A DNA stretch of 64,000 bases from Aedes albopictus (GCF_035046485.1 NC_085138.1:432375265-432439264); one strand, 5' to 3'. Numbered from the stretch's first letter, positions 1 to 10,811 are shown. The notes: generated by a model not told the origin, from the letters alone. Numbers and translations are program-made.

Positions 1-416
1 ACACCCGCCTGAAACGTATGTTGTGTGTATGTTTGATATGGAAAAGCTGTTCAGAAATTTTCGATGACCAGAAAACTAAATTTGCGATTTGAAATCCAAG
101 ATGAAAGATCGAAACTCAAGATGGCGACTATTTTATTGAGTTTTGAGCTTCAAAATTATGCAATGCAATTATGCAATTATATTTGGTGCGAGGAAGATGT
201 TTGAGGTTCAAAAACGGCAACTTAAAATCCGATATGGCGACCCAACTTTCAAGTTGGCGGCCAAAAAATCAAGAAGGCGAGTTTATTACGCTCGAATGGA
301 CCTGAAAATGCTAACAAACTTGCTGCTTGATACTTAGACCCGGGAAGAAGAAAATAACTAACGAAGATCAAATTTTGTTATTGAAAATTAATAGCTGAAT
401 GGCAAAATTTGTAATT
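1..416. other. AT-rich DNA without a recognisable gene
   Basis: No convincing coding region. A short motif resembling 'atccaagatggcg' recurs in diverged form between about 97 and 290, which may be a decayed short tandem repeat. The stretch ends next to a CCCGGG-containing segment at 342 that has a loose inverted partner near 1568-1574, so it may mark the edge of a larger nested insertion. Confidence 0.4.
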
Positions 417-770
417 GGTTTGTTGGGAATGAGAGCTAAAAGAATAAAAATAATAACTGGCTTTGTTCCGGAAAATAACTTTATAATTTAAGTTATCCTT
501 ATAAGAACAAAATATTTCAAAATGGAATATAACTGAATAAGTTATAATCGAGTTATTGAGAACAAAGTAAGTACAAAATAAGTTATTTCAAAAAAGATCA
601 TCATAATTGTAAATTTTGTTCTTATGAATGGAAAAAAATGTAGTGTAAGTTCTGAAATGTTTTGTCCTTGGTTTGATCTTATTATAACAAAATTAGTTAT
701 TGTTCACTTTTTTTCTGGAACAAAGTGAGTTATTATTTTTTGTTCCTATAGCGCTTATTCCCAGCAAACC
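417..770. mobile_element. Foldback (MITE-like) element with GTTCC/TTGTTC arms
   Basis: The left arm starting 'ggtttgttgggaatgag' is matched in inverted orientation by the right end 'cttattcccagcaaacc', and similarity continues inward through 'aataataactggctttgttcc' and its counterpart near 690-740. The interior is AT-rich, with repeated 'ataagttat' motifs and no coding potential. This is the structure of a non-autonomous DNA element. I did not find a clean target-site duplication. Further 'ataacaaaataagttat' sequence at 1270-1560 suggests a second, diverged copy or a disrupted outer element. Confidence 0.6.
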
Positions 771-799
771 AAAAAAAGATTTGCTCTACATCAATATTC

Positions 800-1258
800 T
801 ACACACCTAGAAAATATCATGTAATTTTAGGTGTCCTGAACCTGACATATACGAGCATCATCAAAAACACAAATTTAGAGGTTCTAACATGTAAATTTAC
901 GTCTTTCAAGACACCCAAAAATAACACATATATTTTATCGTCTAGCAATCGCTAGAACCGATTTGACAGATAAAACATAGAAAAGTAAAATATTGTCATG
1001 CATGGGATTCGAACACCGGATCTGCAGATCGTGAGTCACATCTCTTACCTCTCGGCTATTTCACCGAATTAGAAGGTGGCTGATGAATGTGGTACTGATT
1101 CTACGTTTGTAGTGAAACGGATTCGTTGACATCTAACGCAACCAACCAGCACTTACATGATGCGCGTAAAATTGAGTCCAATTTGTGATTCAGTATTGAA
1201 ACGTTTACGTTTTTTGGTGATTCCGTTTCGTGGAAATTTCAGAATTTCTAAGTGTGTA
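800..1258 (-). mobile_element. Inverted-repeat element with a central tRNA-like module
   Basis: The 14-bp termini at 800-813 (TACACACCTAGAAA) and 1245-1258 (TTTCTAAGTGTGTA) are inverted copies with one mismatch. In the middle, read on the minus strand, are a B-box-like sequence (complement of 1004-1017) and an A-box-like 'tagccgagagg' (complement of 1049-1059), spaced as in a tRNA gene or tRNA-derived SINE. It is not a functional tRNA: no acceptor-stem pairing was recognised. It could be a SINE nested in a MITE or a composite family. Confidence 0.55.
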
Positions 1259-2410
1259 TTTAAAATAAAAAAATACAAAATAACTCATCAATAACAAAAT
1301 AAGTTATGATTGTGAAATATGCCTTTGGGATGTTACTTTACTTAGGATGCCCAGAAGAACTTATTTTGTTATGATTGCATATTTTGTTATTTTTCAGTAA
1401 TTTATTGTTAGTCAATAATAACTCATAAATAACATATTTAGCAATGATCACGTTTTTTTGTTCTCAGCGAGTTATTTTGTGTTATTCATTAATAACATAA
1501 GAATGGTAAAATGAGATATGATGGCAAAATTTGTTATTTTTATGTCCTTGGTTTGTTCTTTGCCTCTACCCGGGGAACGAATGATTTTTCAAGAGTTCAT
1601 CGAATTTGGGATTTTTTGGCATATTATGCGATTTTATACAATCATTGTAAACAAATATACATATAATAACACAATTCTGATTCAATATTTGAAAATAAAC
1701 GGTTTTGGCCACACAATGTCTTACGATATGTAGTTGGCTGGGCAGGCAAAGGCCGATCACACCAAAAGCCGTATGGATCCTGTTTCTTAGTCAAATTACC
1801 ACGGAATTTCCTGAAACTTTCTATGCTCAAGACCGATACATAGACGAACGTATATAAAATACATTGTTCTCCAAATCGCCTTTAGTATTTCGTTCTAAGT
1901 TACATACTGCTTAGAAGAAAATCGACAAGTTCAACGCGCAAAGCTTCACGAAAGGCGCAAATAAGAAAGTGCGCCCAGAAGCGTTTGAAGTCAAATCCAT
2001 ATTAATCTGTATGCTGTTATGTTGAGAATTACATTTTTCTATTACATGAATTAAAAAGAATGGAGTGAAAAAATAGGAGATGTTTTTCTAGCATATTTTT
2101 TGAGTGTCCGGATTTTGGTGTGAACGAGAAAGGTCTCACCACTGCTAAGTATATTAATAAGGTTTTTTTTATTAGAAGCAGTTGTTTTTTGTTTTGATGA
2201 GCAAACACCCATGAGGGACTTTAGCGCTCACATTTTTTATGATTAATAGTCTCAAGTTTCAATAGCAAAGGAACAAAATCTGTATCACTCATATTATACA
2301 TACAGTGAAACACGGCTTGCGGTTAAAATTACTATTCTGAGGGTCAATTTAAAAACACAATGCAACTAAATTTGTGCAGACTGAGTTTCGTTTCAATTCA
2401 ACAGATTACT
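1259..2410. other. AT-rich intergenic sequence with repeat debris
   Basis: 1260-1560 holds more 'ataacaaaataagttat' type sequence related to the element at 417-770. From 1576 to 2410 I see no gene, RNA or clear repeat. Small open frames here are short, overlap on both strands and match nothing I recognise. Confidence 0.4.
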
Positions 2411-2609
2411 GTTTTCAAATTTACCATGGACCCAATTTACAATTAAAAAAGTGTTGGTTGGCAACCGGGTTCGACCCAAGAACCTTGAGATCACCAGGCT
2501 CGCACGCTACCACTCAGCTATCGAACCGGCTGATGTCAGATGAAGCAAAAAGCACACAAGAAGCGTTGGTGGGTCGATGATCACGTTTTGCCATGGTAAA
2601 TTTGAAAAC
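2411..2609 (-). mobile_element. Foldback element with a central tRNA-like module
   Basis: A perfect 19-bp inverted repeat (GTTTTCAAATTTACCATGG at 2411-2429 and its complement at 2591-2609) flanks about 160 bp. On the minus strand the centre contains an A-box-like 'tagctgagtgg' (complement of 2510-2520) and a B-box-like 'gggtcgaacccg' (complement of 2466-2477), about 45 bp apart as in a tRNA gene. This repeats the layout of the element at 800-1258 but with different arms. Weaker arm similarity continues outside the 19 bp. A tRNA-derived SINE inserted in a MITE is the simplest alternative. Confidence 0.6.
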
Positions 2610-2639
2610 ATTTTTCTGTAATTACGTTGCGAAAAGTCT

Positions 2640-5600
2640 CACTTTTCCATCAGAGAAAATGCCGTGAAAAGGCCTACTTTTCTACACTTGAACAACAGTG
2701 CCGAAAAGTATTTGCACTTTATCACCCTAACGCAGCTTCTTATGAAAATTCAACTTTTTCCTTATGATGGAAGATCAAACTGGATCATATTTAATGAATA
2801 TATGATAGAAGTATCATGCCACTGTAAACCATTATACAATTTTTTAAATCTTCCGAATCGAAACCTAAAAAAAACAAGAATCTTGGTGCCACTGTGAGCA
2901 AATGCAATTAGGCAGCCATTACGTAACGAATTAGCTGCACAAACACGCAGTTTTACGGCTTGATCTGTGGTCGCGCATCAAATCCTACGGACGACACGCA
3001 ATTTCCCAGTGCCTTAATCCAATCGAAGAGTGCGGCTGTGGCACTCGGATCAATTTGCGTTTAATTTCAGCCTTAAAAAGGCATAAAAATTACCTTAATG
3101 GACTTTTCAAAATGACCATTAGCATCATGATTGACATTCGCCTTCGCTTTCGTAGGCTTGCGACGACGACGGTGACGACGACGAAGGCAAACTTGCACGA
3201 GCAAAGCGCGCACTGAGCTTCGCGTACGCAGCTTTCGCGTACTTCACCCAGGAGACTTGCTGCAACAGAGAGGCGACGAACCTCTTCGCCGGCGCGAATT
3301 TGGCTGCCTAGAACCGAACCGTGCGGGAAGGTCGTCGCAATCTACTTTCGCTAGACGTCGCACATAAATCGGCACCGACCGACGACCTCGAGTCGAGTGC
3401 GGGAGTGGCTTCGCCCGGAGGCTGCCCGTTGCACATTGCACAGACTGGAGTGGGTTCGAGTGCATTTAGCTGTCTTTTCTTTTAATTTAGTGCCGCGTCG
3501 ACCGATCGTTCGGGGAACGCGTTCACTCTCGATTTTGATAAATGATACATTGAAAGTTTATTTTGTGGAGCTAAAAGACCGCTTTTCGAGTGCTGAACAT
3601 TACCGGCTATGGGTGCGCGCGTGATCGTAAATTCGGTACGCCACTACAGTTCGGCCTCGCCCCATTAGAGTTGTCCGAAGCCAAAGCCATTGTTCGATAA
3701 CAAAGAGCCTTAGCATTGACCCCTTCCGAACGCAGTCAATCAGCTGGAGGTCGTCACGCTTCCACATGGGGATATGTGGTTGCTACCAAACCCGAAAAAA
3801 TTGAATTAGACACATGTCAAACAAACGCGCTCGCGTGTGAGCTCACCCGACCGCGCTTGACGTAAGTCCTTTCTGGGGCCGCCCGAAATGGGAGGTATTT
3901 GCGATACGGAGATACATGATTAATCACCTGTTGTCCGTTCCGACGAACAATCGTACGCCGTATTGTACCTCCTAACCCATTTAGATGGTAAAGGTTAGTC
4001 CCAGTTTGAAACCGCTAGAAGCACCATCCAACTAGGAAAGTGTTACCGAATATGATTGATAGATTCATTGAACGGCGAAAAACGATTCTCCCAGTTTGCA
4101 TTGGCGTAGGGAGATTATTTGGGTTGGGGGCAGTGTATCTCAGAGGTTACTTATGTGTTCTTCTATTGGGACAAAAGTTTTATAGTGAAGCGCCCCAGAA
4201 TCTAAGCAATGGTCGTTCCGTGAGTAACAGTTCTCAAGCTCAACAATAGCTTAACATGGCCATATCAAACATTTAATGTTTGAAACTTTACCATTTAAAA
4301 TACTACTTGATATTAATTAAAATATACGGCATCCCCATTACCTACGCCAATGTCAGCATGCCGAACTAGCAACATCGATACTCCATGGATCACGCGATTC
4401 CTCAACGCTTCCCCGTCTGTCCATGGAACCAATCACGCGGTGTGAAATGTGATGTCATTGTTATGTAAATCCCAGCACCACGCAATTCGGTAAGGGCTCC
4501 ACCGGTATGCGAATTGGAATTGCATCCATGTCGAAGATCGAGGCCATCCAATCTACGTGCTGCCATGAGCAAGATGAGCCGACCCGGGGTGGATTAATTA
4601 TAGATTCCTCCTAAATGCCTCCGAGCGATCCGAGCGGAGGACTGAAATATCTCGCTGGCATTTGGCGTCAGCTCAGCTGACGAAATGAACCATGCAGGTG
4701 ATGATGAGATTTGAGTTTCCAAAATGTCAAATTTGAAAATATGTTTGGGTTGGCGCTGATGCTCCGCATCGAGAGTTTCAATGACAATCGACAGGGCTCG
4801 TCATTTCATGTGGCAATCGTGAGCGGGGAATCATCGTAAACAACATCTCCGTACCTTCAAGTGGAGTGAAAGTGTTCGAACTAAATTGCTCCACGATTGG
4901 GGTACTGCATGGTACTTGACCTCACGGCCAAATAAGCTAACGATGGTCCACTCACTCGTCCGATCAGTACGGTAAGAAAAAAATCAATAACCCAACAGCA
5001 GCTTCAAATCGATTAGCAATAAATCACACGCTCTTCAACGTGAGGCAGGCATCCAACTCCACTCCACGGGCAGACGATTGACTGATGTTTAGTGTTGTGT
5101 ATTGGCATTTCGAATCACCCGCGATGCTTTAGGGTTTCAATTGTGTGGATGGCACGTGGACACGGTGGTGGGTCCACAGGCTATTTTGTTCACGCTGGCT
5201 GCGCGTTGACCTTTGCCGTCATTTTGGTTAATTGTTGTTTAGTTGCAATGGAAATTACCTAGGAAAACTATTTAATGACATGAAGGTGAATGTTGTGTCC
5301 CTATGGTCAAAACGTAGTTATGCCATTCAATTGCAGCGAATGGCAGCACGAACCCATTCATTGGTAACAGACTATGTTTACGGCGTTGAAACTGGTGATC
5401 TTTCGGAAGTTCTCACATTCCCAATGTTTAGATTTCTTTTATATTAGGAATATTACCCCTTTTCCTCCGGTAGCTCTTTGGGTTATCTGATCCTGACAGG
5501 CAAGTGTTGTACTCTACGTCACATCGAATCAGTGACGTCACCTCCTACGTAACGCCTCCCAAGTAACACACTTGTCACAGAAGAATCACGGTGGCACAGA

Positions 5601-5857
5601 TCCCTGTGTGTGTCTGCACACCATCCTCGCCACTCCCCTCTCCACCGGCTGGAAAGTAACGTCGTTTGTCATAGTTTGGGTAAAATCGTATAGTTTCATA
5701 AATTGAATCAGAATTGTATAATTACATGTATTTTTGTTGGCAATAGTTGCGTAAAATCACAAAGAAATGTATGCCAAATGAAATTTTAAATTCGATTTTG
5801 TTTCATATAGTCGTCTCAGATCACAAAAGATGCCAGACATAATCGGTAGAATCGCAT
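2640..5857. other. Low-repeat, partly GC-rich region, candidate host non-coding DNA
   Basis: Unlike its surroundings this stretch shows no obvious mobile element. 3130-3640 is markedly GC-richer, with runs of 'cgacgacg' and several short open frames on both strands; it could be a promoter or 5' untranslated exon, but no protein family is recognisable. A palindromic TGACGTCA (CRE-type site) is at 5532-5539, and homeodomain-type TAAT cores are scattered, for instance near 4310-4320 and 4595. A regulatory role is inference from composition only. Confidence 0.4.
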
Positions 5858-5907
5858 ACACAGAAATAAATATTCATGTAAAATTCAGCGAGAAATCACG
5901 CACATAA

Positions 5908-6093
5908 AGGGAATGCTACAGTTAGTGCATATTGACATGTAAACTTACGTTACAATCGTGTAAATTTCCGCTAATAGTCACGTAACCGGTTGGAGTCCAT
6001 GATGGTTTGCGCGATGGTTGGCGGAAATTTACACGATGGTAATGTAATTTCACATTTTATCTAATGTAAAAGTGCACTAACTCTAGCATCCCC
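5908..6093. mobile_element. MITE with GGGAATGCTA-type termini
   Basis: The terminus 'gggaatgctacagttagtgc' at 5909-5928 is matched by 'gcactaactctagcatcccc' at the right end, and the inner arms 'gtgtaaatttccgc' and 'gcggaaatttacac' also pair. The element folds into a hairpin over most of its length, as expected for a non-autonomous DNA transposon. Confidence 0.65.
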
Positions 6094-6096
6094 TTT

Positions 6097-6769
6097 AGGG
6101 TAAACAGGTATAATATGCCCCCCTTAAGCAGAAATGGCAATCCTCAGAAAAAGGACCAATATAGGCCCGAAACGTCGGATCAGAATTAAAAAATAACGTT
6201 TTAGCTGGTCTTCCGACTGCATAAGCCGAAAACCATTTCAACATAAGTTTTCACAGTCGATAGCCCCCAAACTACCAATGGCAATATATCTAAAATTGGC
6301 GCCTTATTCCACCTATTGTCCACTGCAAATCGTTGTTTCTAAAGTCAGTGCAGTGTTGCATGAGAACTTTGCCTTTGGAGGGGCGGCAATGGAAGCTTTG
6401 AAACGTTTTCCAGCCCCGTGATAAAACTGTACCAAGGAATAATTCCACCACATGCTTATCCTAGGAGGGCCTTTTAACAAGTGTTTAACTGCATAAAAGT
6501 TGCAAAATAACACAAGCGAACAGAACTTGCTTCGTTTACAATGAAGTTAGCTTACAAGAGGTAAAATATTACGCAAAAAGCCTCGATTTCAGACTTTTTG
6601 ATAATTTTCTTGCTTTTTTTTTGACCAATCAACTAATGGACTAGCTCGATGGCAATAATTCATCAATATTTAAGATTTCCAATCGATCACGCATGCAAAA
6701 AGCGCTTGAATCGCTAGAAAATGAAGGGGGAGTTTTGCCCCGGTGGGGCGTATTATACCCTTTTACCCT
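6097..6769. mobile_element. Inverted-repeat element with AGGGTAAACAGGTATAATA termini
   Basis: The left end 'agggtaaacaggtataat' and the right end 'ttatacccttttaccct' are imperfect inverted copies, and both run into C/G-rich 'tgcccccc' or 'ccccggtggggcg' sequence. The interior carries, at 6139-6260, a segment that looks like the terminal repeat of a Penelope-like element (separate entry). No open frame of interest. Confidence 0.55.
6139..6181 (+). ncRNA. Decayed hammerhead-ribozyme-like motif (Penelope-type terminus relic)
   Basis: What is visible: a possible stem I (ATCC at 6140-6143 with GGAT at 6177-6180), a stem II with one mismatch (GGACC at 6152-6156 with GGCCC at 6164-6168), the invariant GAAA at 6169-6172, a minimal stem III (AC/GT), and a GTC cleavage triplet at 6174-6176. 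The CUGANGA core is not intact: the corresponding bases read TCAGAAA at 6144-6150. Penelope-like elements are known to carry minimal hammerhead motifs in their terminal repeats, so this is best read as an inactive relic of one. Confidence 0.45.
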
Positions 6770-6817
6770 ATGTGTATGATTTCTCGCTGAATTTTAATTA
6801 CATATTTTTCTCTGTGT

Positions 6818-7258
6818 AGAATCAGATAGAATCATCGTGCGCTAATACACCGTTAATGTAATTGATTTGAATCTTGAAAATCGTCACTTTTCATCGTATA
6901 TGAATTTGCTAAATTGAAATGCATTCCCAGAGGTATGATCAAATCGGTACAATCGTATATGACTAGAAAAATACGGTATATTGATCGTTTGTGTCATACT
7001 TGCATCGTATACGAAGCGAAGGAAATCGTATATTCATTTTACTGTCGCATATGATTATTGCATTTTGAATAGTTGAATCTTAATCTCTGAAAACGTTAAT
7101 GATTTTGTTTTGATTTTTGTATGATACAGAAAAGAAAAAGTTTGTATTCATCACAGATTTTGTTGCGATATGCCAAATATAGTAGCAATTTCAAACAAAT
7201 ATGTGGGTTTTTATACTATTCATATACACAAGATGACTACACCCAAACCTCCATTTAG
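6818..7258. other. AT-rich sequence, no feature seen
   Basis: Contains several copies of short motifs such as 'aatcgtat' and 'cgtatatg' between 6890 and 7060, possibly a decayed repeat. No open frame or RNA recognised. Confidence 0.35.
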
Positions 7259-7266
7259 GTAATGAC

Positions 7267-7444
7267 CAGTGATGCCATATATACAGATTTATCTGTATTA
7301 TACAGAATTTTGAGCATGCGCACAGATTTCGTTTTATATGGAATACAGATTTCTATAGCAAGAAGTGCCATTTTATTTTTGTATAGGATACAGATTTTTT
7401 TAAAGTGTGATACAGATTTTTCAAAAAATCATCTGGCATTCCTG
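7267..7444. mobile_element. hAT-type MITE (CAGTGATGCCA terminus)
   Basis: The element begins CAGTGATGCCA and ends TGGCATTCCTG, an imperfect terminal inverted repeat of the hAT type. It is flanked by a perfect 8-bp direct repeat GTAATGAC at 7259-7266 and 7445-7452, the target-duplication length expected for hAT transposons. The 178-bp body has repeated 'atacagattt' motifs and no coding capacity. It belongs to the same family as the longer copy at 57469-58165. The intact duplication indicates a fairly recent or well-preserved insertion. Confidence 0.85.
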
Positions 7445-7452
7445 GTAATGAC

Positions 7453-8133
7453 CCGATCAGAAAGGCATAATAAAAACCTAATTATTAAATCAACGGTTGA
7501 AATCTATAACACATTTATAGCACATCTATAAGCATAGCATAGCATGAATACTTGCACAAATCTTGGATGGAGTTGCAAAGTTGAATATATCCATTGACAT
7601 TGTTGATGTCGCTACTATCTACAATGGCATAGATTCACTCAGCTCCACACACCTGGCCAAGTCCTTGCAAGCATTTATAAATCCCTTCATCAACTTAGAA
7701 AGAGCCCAGAACTGAAGCAGCTTCTAATAGATGAAAGGATGTTGAAAATAGAGAATTTTCAACTTATATGCAGTTATATAGCAAATATATACTGAATTAG
7801 AATTATTAATAAATAAATAATATTGGAAAAATCTCACCAATTGTTGTGTGGTTTTTGTGGTTCAATGCCGATCATCTAATTGTCTTGATTAATGTTCTTC
7901 TCTGCAAAGAACAACACAATACTGAACACTTAACAGCCGCGCATCTATTGTTTTGATTTTCACGCGAGACAATAGCGAACACGACCGATTATGCTGTCAT
8001 ACTCATCCCTTACAGGAGCGATGCATGCACAGTAAAGAACAACACAATACTCATCTATAACACATTTTTTTATATTTCGACTTATTTGTTACAGTCGGTC
8101 TGAAAACAAGTGTGTATTATAGTTACCGTCGTT
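7453..8133. other. AT-rich sequence with an 18-bp direct repeat
   Basis: The 18-mer AAAGAACAACACAATACT occurs at about 7906-7923 and again at about 8035-8052, 129 bp apart. This could be a short duplication or the edges of a small insertion. No gene recognised. Confidence 0.4.
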
Positions 8134-8683
8134 GGGGGTGAGAATGGGCCAAAAAAGGATACTCAAAGATTAATTGTTAAATAACAAATCACGGCGTGCA
8201 TATGGTGAAGGTTTATCACAAAAAATTAGGCATCGCCAAATCCGCCGTTTTTCGAAAATATGGACTTCTAGCTTTCATTTAATGTGTTCCCCAAAAAAAT
8301 CCACCGAGGGATCCCGAACAACTTTTTCAGAATACTGTTTTTCCCCATATAAAATGCACGGTTCCAAATTAATCCCTATTTCTACTTAACAAACATACCC
8401 AATTTTTGTATGAAAAAGTTCCCCCGATGGAATATTTCGATGTTGGGCTTGAATGAAAGCTGGTAGCGTCAACTTTCACGTAGCGTAAAAATTAGCGATG
8501 CCCATTTTTTTGTAATAAATTTGTTCTACCAGACACACCGTGAAATGCAATTGAAGTCGGAATAACTTTTTATTTGGTATGTATACTCTTCTATGTGGTA
8601 ATGATAGTTTAGCAAAAAAGTATCACATTATATGAATTACTTACTAAACTACAAATGATTGAAAATTGACCCATTCTCACCCC
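8134..8683. mobile_element. Foldback element with GGGGGTGAGAATGGG termini, copy 1
   Basis: The left terminus 'gggggtgagaatgggcc' and the right terminus 'gacccattctcacccc' are inverted copies. Interior arms also pair imperfectly: 'ggcatcgccaaat' near 8230 with 'attagcgatgccc' near 8490, and 'tagctttcattta' near 8270 with 'tgaatgaaagctgg' near 8450. No coding potential. It abuts a second copy of the same terminus within 6 bp. Confidence 0.65.
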
Positions 8684-8688
8684 TTAGA

Positions 8689-9731
8689 GGGGGTGAGAAT
8701 GGGTCAAAGTATTCGAAGTCGTCTATCTAAGAATATAAGTTAATTTTATTGATCATATCTAGTAAATATATTAAAAACTAGCTGTCCCGGCAAACTTTGT
8801 CTTGCCGTCTTGTGGCGGTTTGACAACTGTTGAGCTCAAAATAGCACCGCATTCTAGATTGGTTTCATTTCGATGGTGTTGATTTCCTTCCCAGCTCATG
8901 AAAAATCAGTACTTTGTCAATTATCTTACTTTTCTGGTTGATTTTCGTAACTTTTTGTAGATATAAACACAGCCACCACGAATACGAATCGAACCATGCA
9001 AAATTCATGCTGATCGGTCCACCCGTTCTTGAGTTTTGTTGCCTCAAAGGAACTTCAAACTCATTTTTATATATATAGATACAGTGTAACCATGACGAAT
9101 AAAAACTTAGGTAATTTTAAAAGATGATAAATCCACCTAAAAGGGCTAATACAACCGAAAAAAATGATGATATTTGATGAAATAACGTTTGGATGTTGTA
9201 TCGCCATTTTTAGCCACCATAATCATCCTCATTTAAAGTTTCAACCTCCAAGAGAGGAGGGGGAAGTTTACAAAGAGGGAGGGACGCATTGAAAGATTGA
9301 TTGAAAAAAAAAACATGATATTTTTAGTATACTGCATAAGAAATGTTTAACCAAACCCTCCGTTATAAACTCTTATGTACATGATCATCGGCTTCTCAAG
9401 ATAGAGGGTCGTTCAAATATTATGTTACACAACATTTCACACTATTAGACCCTCTCTCGCAATGACATTGAAACGAATATGCAGTACACTAAAGGCTAGA
9501 TGATGATTAGAGGAGCTAATCATGGGTGTATTTTTATAAATGATTTTAGGCACTAAACGTATGAACACACTCGCTTGACACTTCTTCGACATATTTTCGA
9601 AAAAAGCGTGTTTTTATGAAGATACGGTAAACATGGCACGACTTTAAAGTCAAATGGGGACTGGATAACAAGTTGAATTTTTAGTTAAGGTTATGTGCAC
9701 TCGATAACTTGCTTGACCCAATCTCACCCCC
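8689..9731. mobile_element. Foldback element with GGGGGTGAGAATGGG termini, copy 2
   Basis: Starts 'gggggtgagaatgggtca' and ends 'tgacccaatctcaccccc', about 1.04 kb, enlarged by an internal insertion at about 8778-9081. No coding potential. A further right-hand terminus of the same family stands alone at 10086-10104, so at least three members of this family meet within 2 kb. Confidence 0.55.
8778..9081 (+). mobile_element. Short interspersed element fragment (ACTAGCTGTCCCGG type)
   Basis: Begins 'actagctgtcccggcaaac' and ends in 'tatatatatagat', a layout common to abundant insect short interspersed repeats ending in a simple TA/GATA tail. It sits inside the foldback element at 8689-9731. I cannot assign a class with certainty; a truncated LINE or a SINE are both possible. 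Confidence 0.45.
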
Positions 9732-10085
9732 ATTCTTAATATTTAGACATATGGTCGAAAATATTGAATTTTCAAATAAAAAGTGCATTGACAGCCCACT
9801 TTTTTCATTGCATCAACCAGGTAATACCTACAGTTAACTACTTATAAGAAAATTTACGGTTAGGTGCTTGTGTGGAACATTGCGAAGGAGAATTTTTTTC
9901 AGAGTGATTTACTAGTAGTTTCATCACATAAGTTTAGCCACAAATTTAACAAAAAATGATTATTGCTAAACGTCTAATTCTGCATCATGACGTTTAAAAA
10001 CCTTTCCTCTTTGAAATAATATAAAGTTTTCCATATAAATTAGCGATAGTTGATGAGTTATTTCAAATTTTATGTTTCTCCGTTT

Positions 10086-10104
10086 TGACCCAATCTCACC
10101 CCCC
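10086..10104. repeat. Isolated right terminus of the GGGGGTGAGAATGGG family
   Basis: 'tgacccaatctcacccccc' matches the right ends at 8683 and 9731. No separate left partner remains, unless it pairs with 8134 as an outer nested element. Confidence 0.5.
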
Positions 10105-10241
10105 AGACCCGTGACGGTACAACAAAGTCAGTAACAATAAACTAAAATGTGATTTAATCATCTTTATATCAACATTTCAACAAAGTCAGTTATAGTTTTC
10201 AAAGGGTTTGTTGAAAAAATATATCTTATACATTCACCTCT

Positions 10242-10410
10242 GGGGCTGTTCATAAACCACGTAGACCAAATTTTGGTCATCTCAGATCTCACCCCCCTCC
10301 CCCCTCGTAGACTTTTGTCCATACAAAAATTTGAAAATTTGTATGGAGCGTAGACTTTGGACTGACCCAAACCTCCTCCCCCCACGTCCACGTGGTTTAT
10401 GAACGGCCCC
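10242..10410. mobile_element. MITE with GGGGCTGTTCATAAACCACG termini
   Basis: The left end 'ggggctgttcataaaccacg' and the right end 'cgtggtttatgaacggcccc' are near-perfect inverted copies. Inside, 'tccatacaaaaatttg' pairs with 'aaatttgtatgga', and C-rich tracts occur on both sides. The whole 169 bp can fold into one hairpin. A related but more decayed element with 'gggaccgtccataaatcacg' is at about 25869-25963. Confidence 0.75.
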
Positions 10411-10559
10411 TCTTGTGAATTCCTCCGTAGATTCCAAGAAGGATTTCTTCATGGAATTCTTAACAAATTTCTCAAACGATTTCATCAGGAATACCTCCAA
10501 GGAATCTTTCTTGTAAATCTGCAACTTTTATGACCTAAGAGAAATTCTTCCTTGACTTT

Positions 10560-10650
10560 ATTGTGCATCATCGTGCTTGACGATATACAAATACAAAATG
10601 GTCATTGGAAAAGAAATCTCGTGATTGATAACTGTGAAATTATAAATAAA
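10560..10650 (+). mobile_element. SINE fragment (middle part)
   Basis: The segment 'cgatatacaaatacaaaa' followed by 'tggtcattgg' and 'gataactgtg' matches the middle of the SINE at 61438-61728 ('cgatatacacatgcaaaa', 'tggtcattgg', 'aataactgtgg'). Head with the Pol III boxes and tail are both missing. Surrounding sequence is diverged GGAATTCC-type repeat. Confidence 0.55.
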
Positions 10651-10811
10651 ACACCAAGCTTGCACCTTATCCCAATTTTCTTAGAAATTATTGCACCCGA
10701 TTTCTTTGGGTACTCCCCTCAGGAAACTTTAGAAACTTCTCCAAGGATTCTTTCTAATACTTTCCCTTTTATTCTTCCAGAAATTCCTCCAAAGTTTACT
10801 TTAGAAATGTC

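Larger units (their letters stand above)
5858..6817. mobile_element. Outer inverted-repeat element containing two inner elements
   Basis: The left terminus 'acacagaaataaatattcat' continues into 'aaaattcagcgagaaatcac' and is matched in inverted orientation at 6778-6817 ('atttctcgctgaatttt' through 'ttctctgtgt'). The interior is almost entirely two other inverted-repeat elements lying side by side (5908-6093 and 6097-6769), so this is a nested insertion series. No coding capacity. Confidence 0.6.

Noticed and set aside
1003..1068. Possible tRNA gene on the minus strand
   Set aside because: A and B boxes are present but no acceptor-stem pairing or clear anticodon arm; better explained as a SINE-type or composite element.
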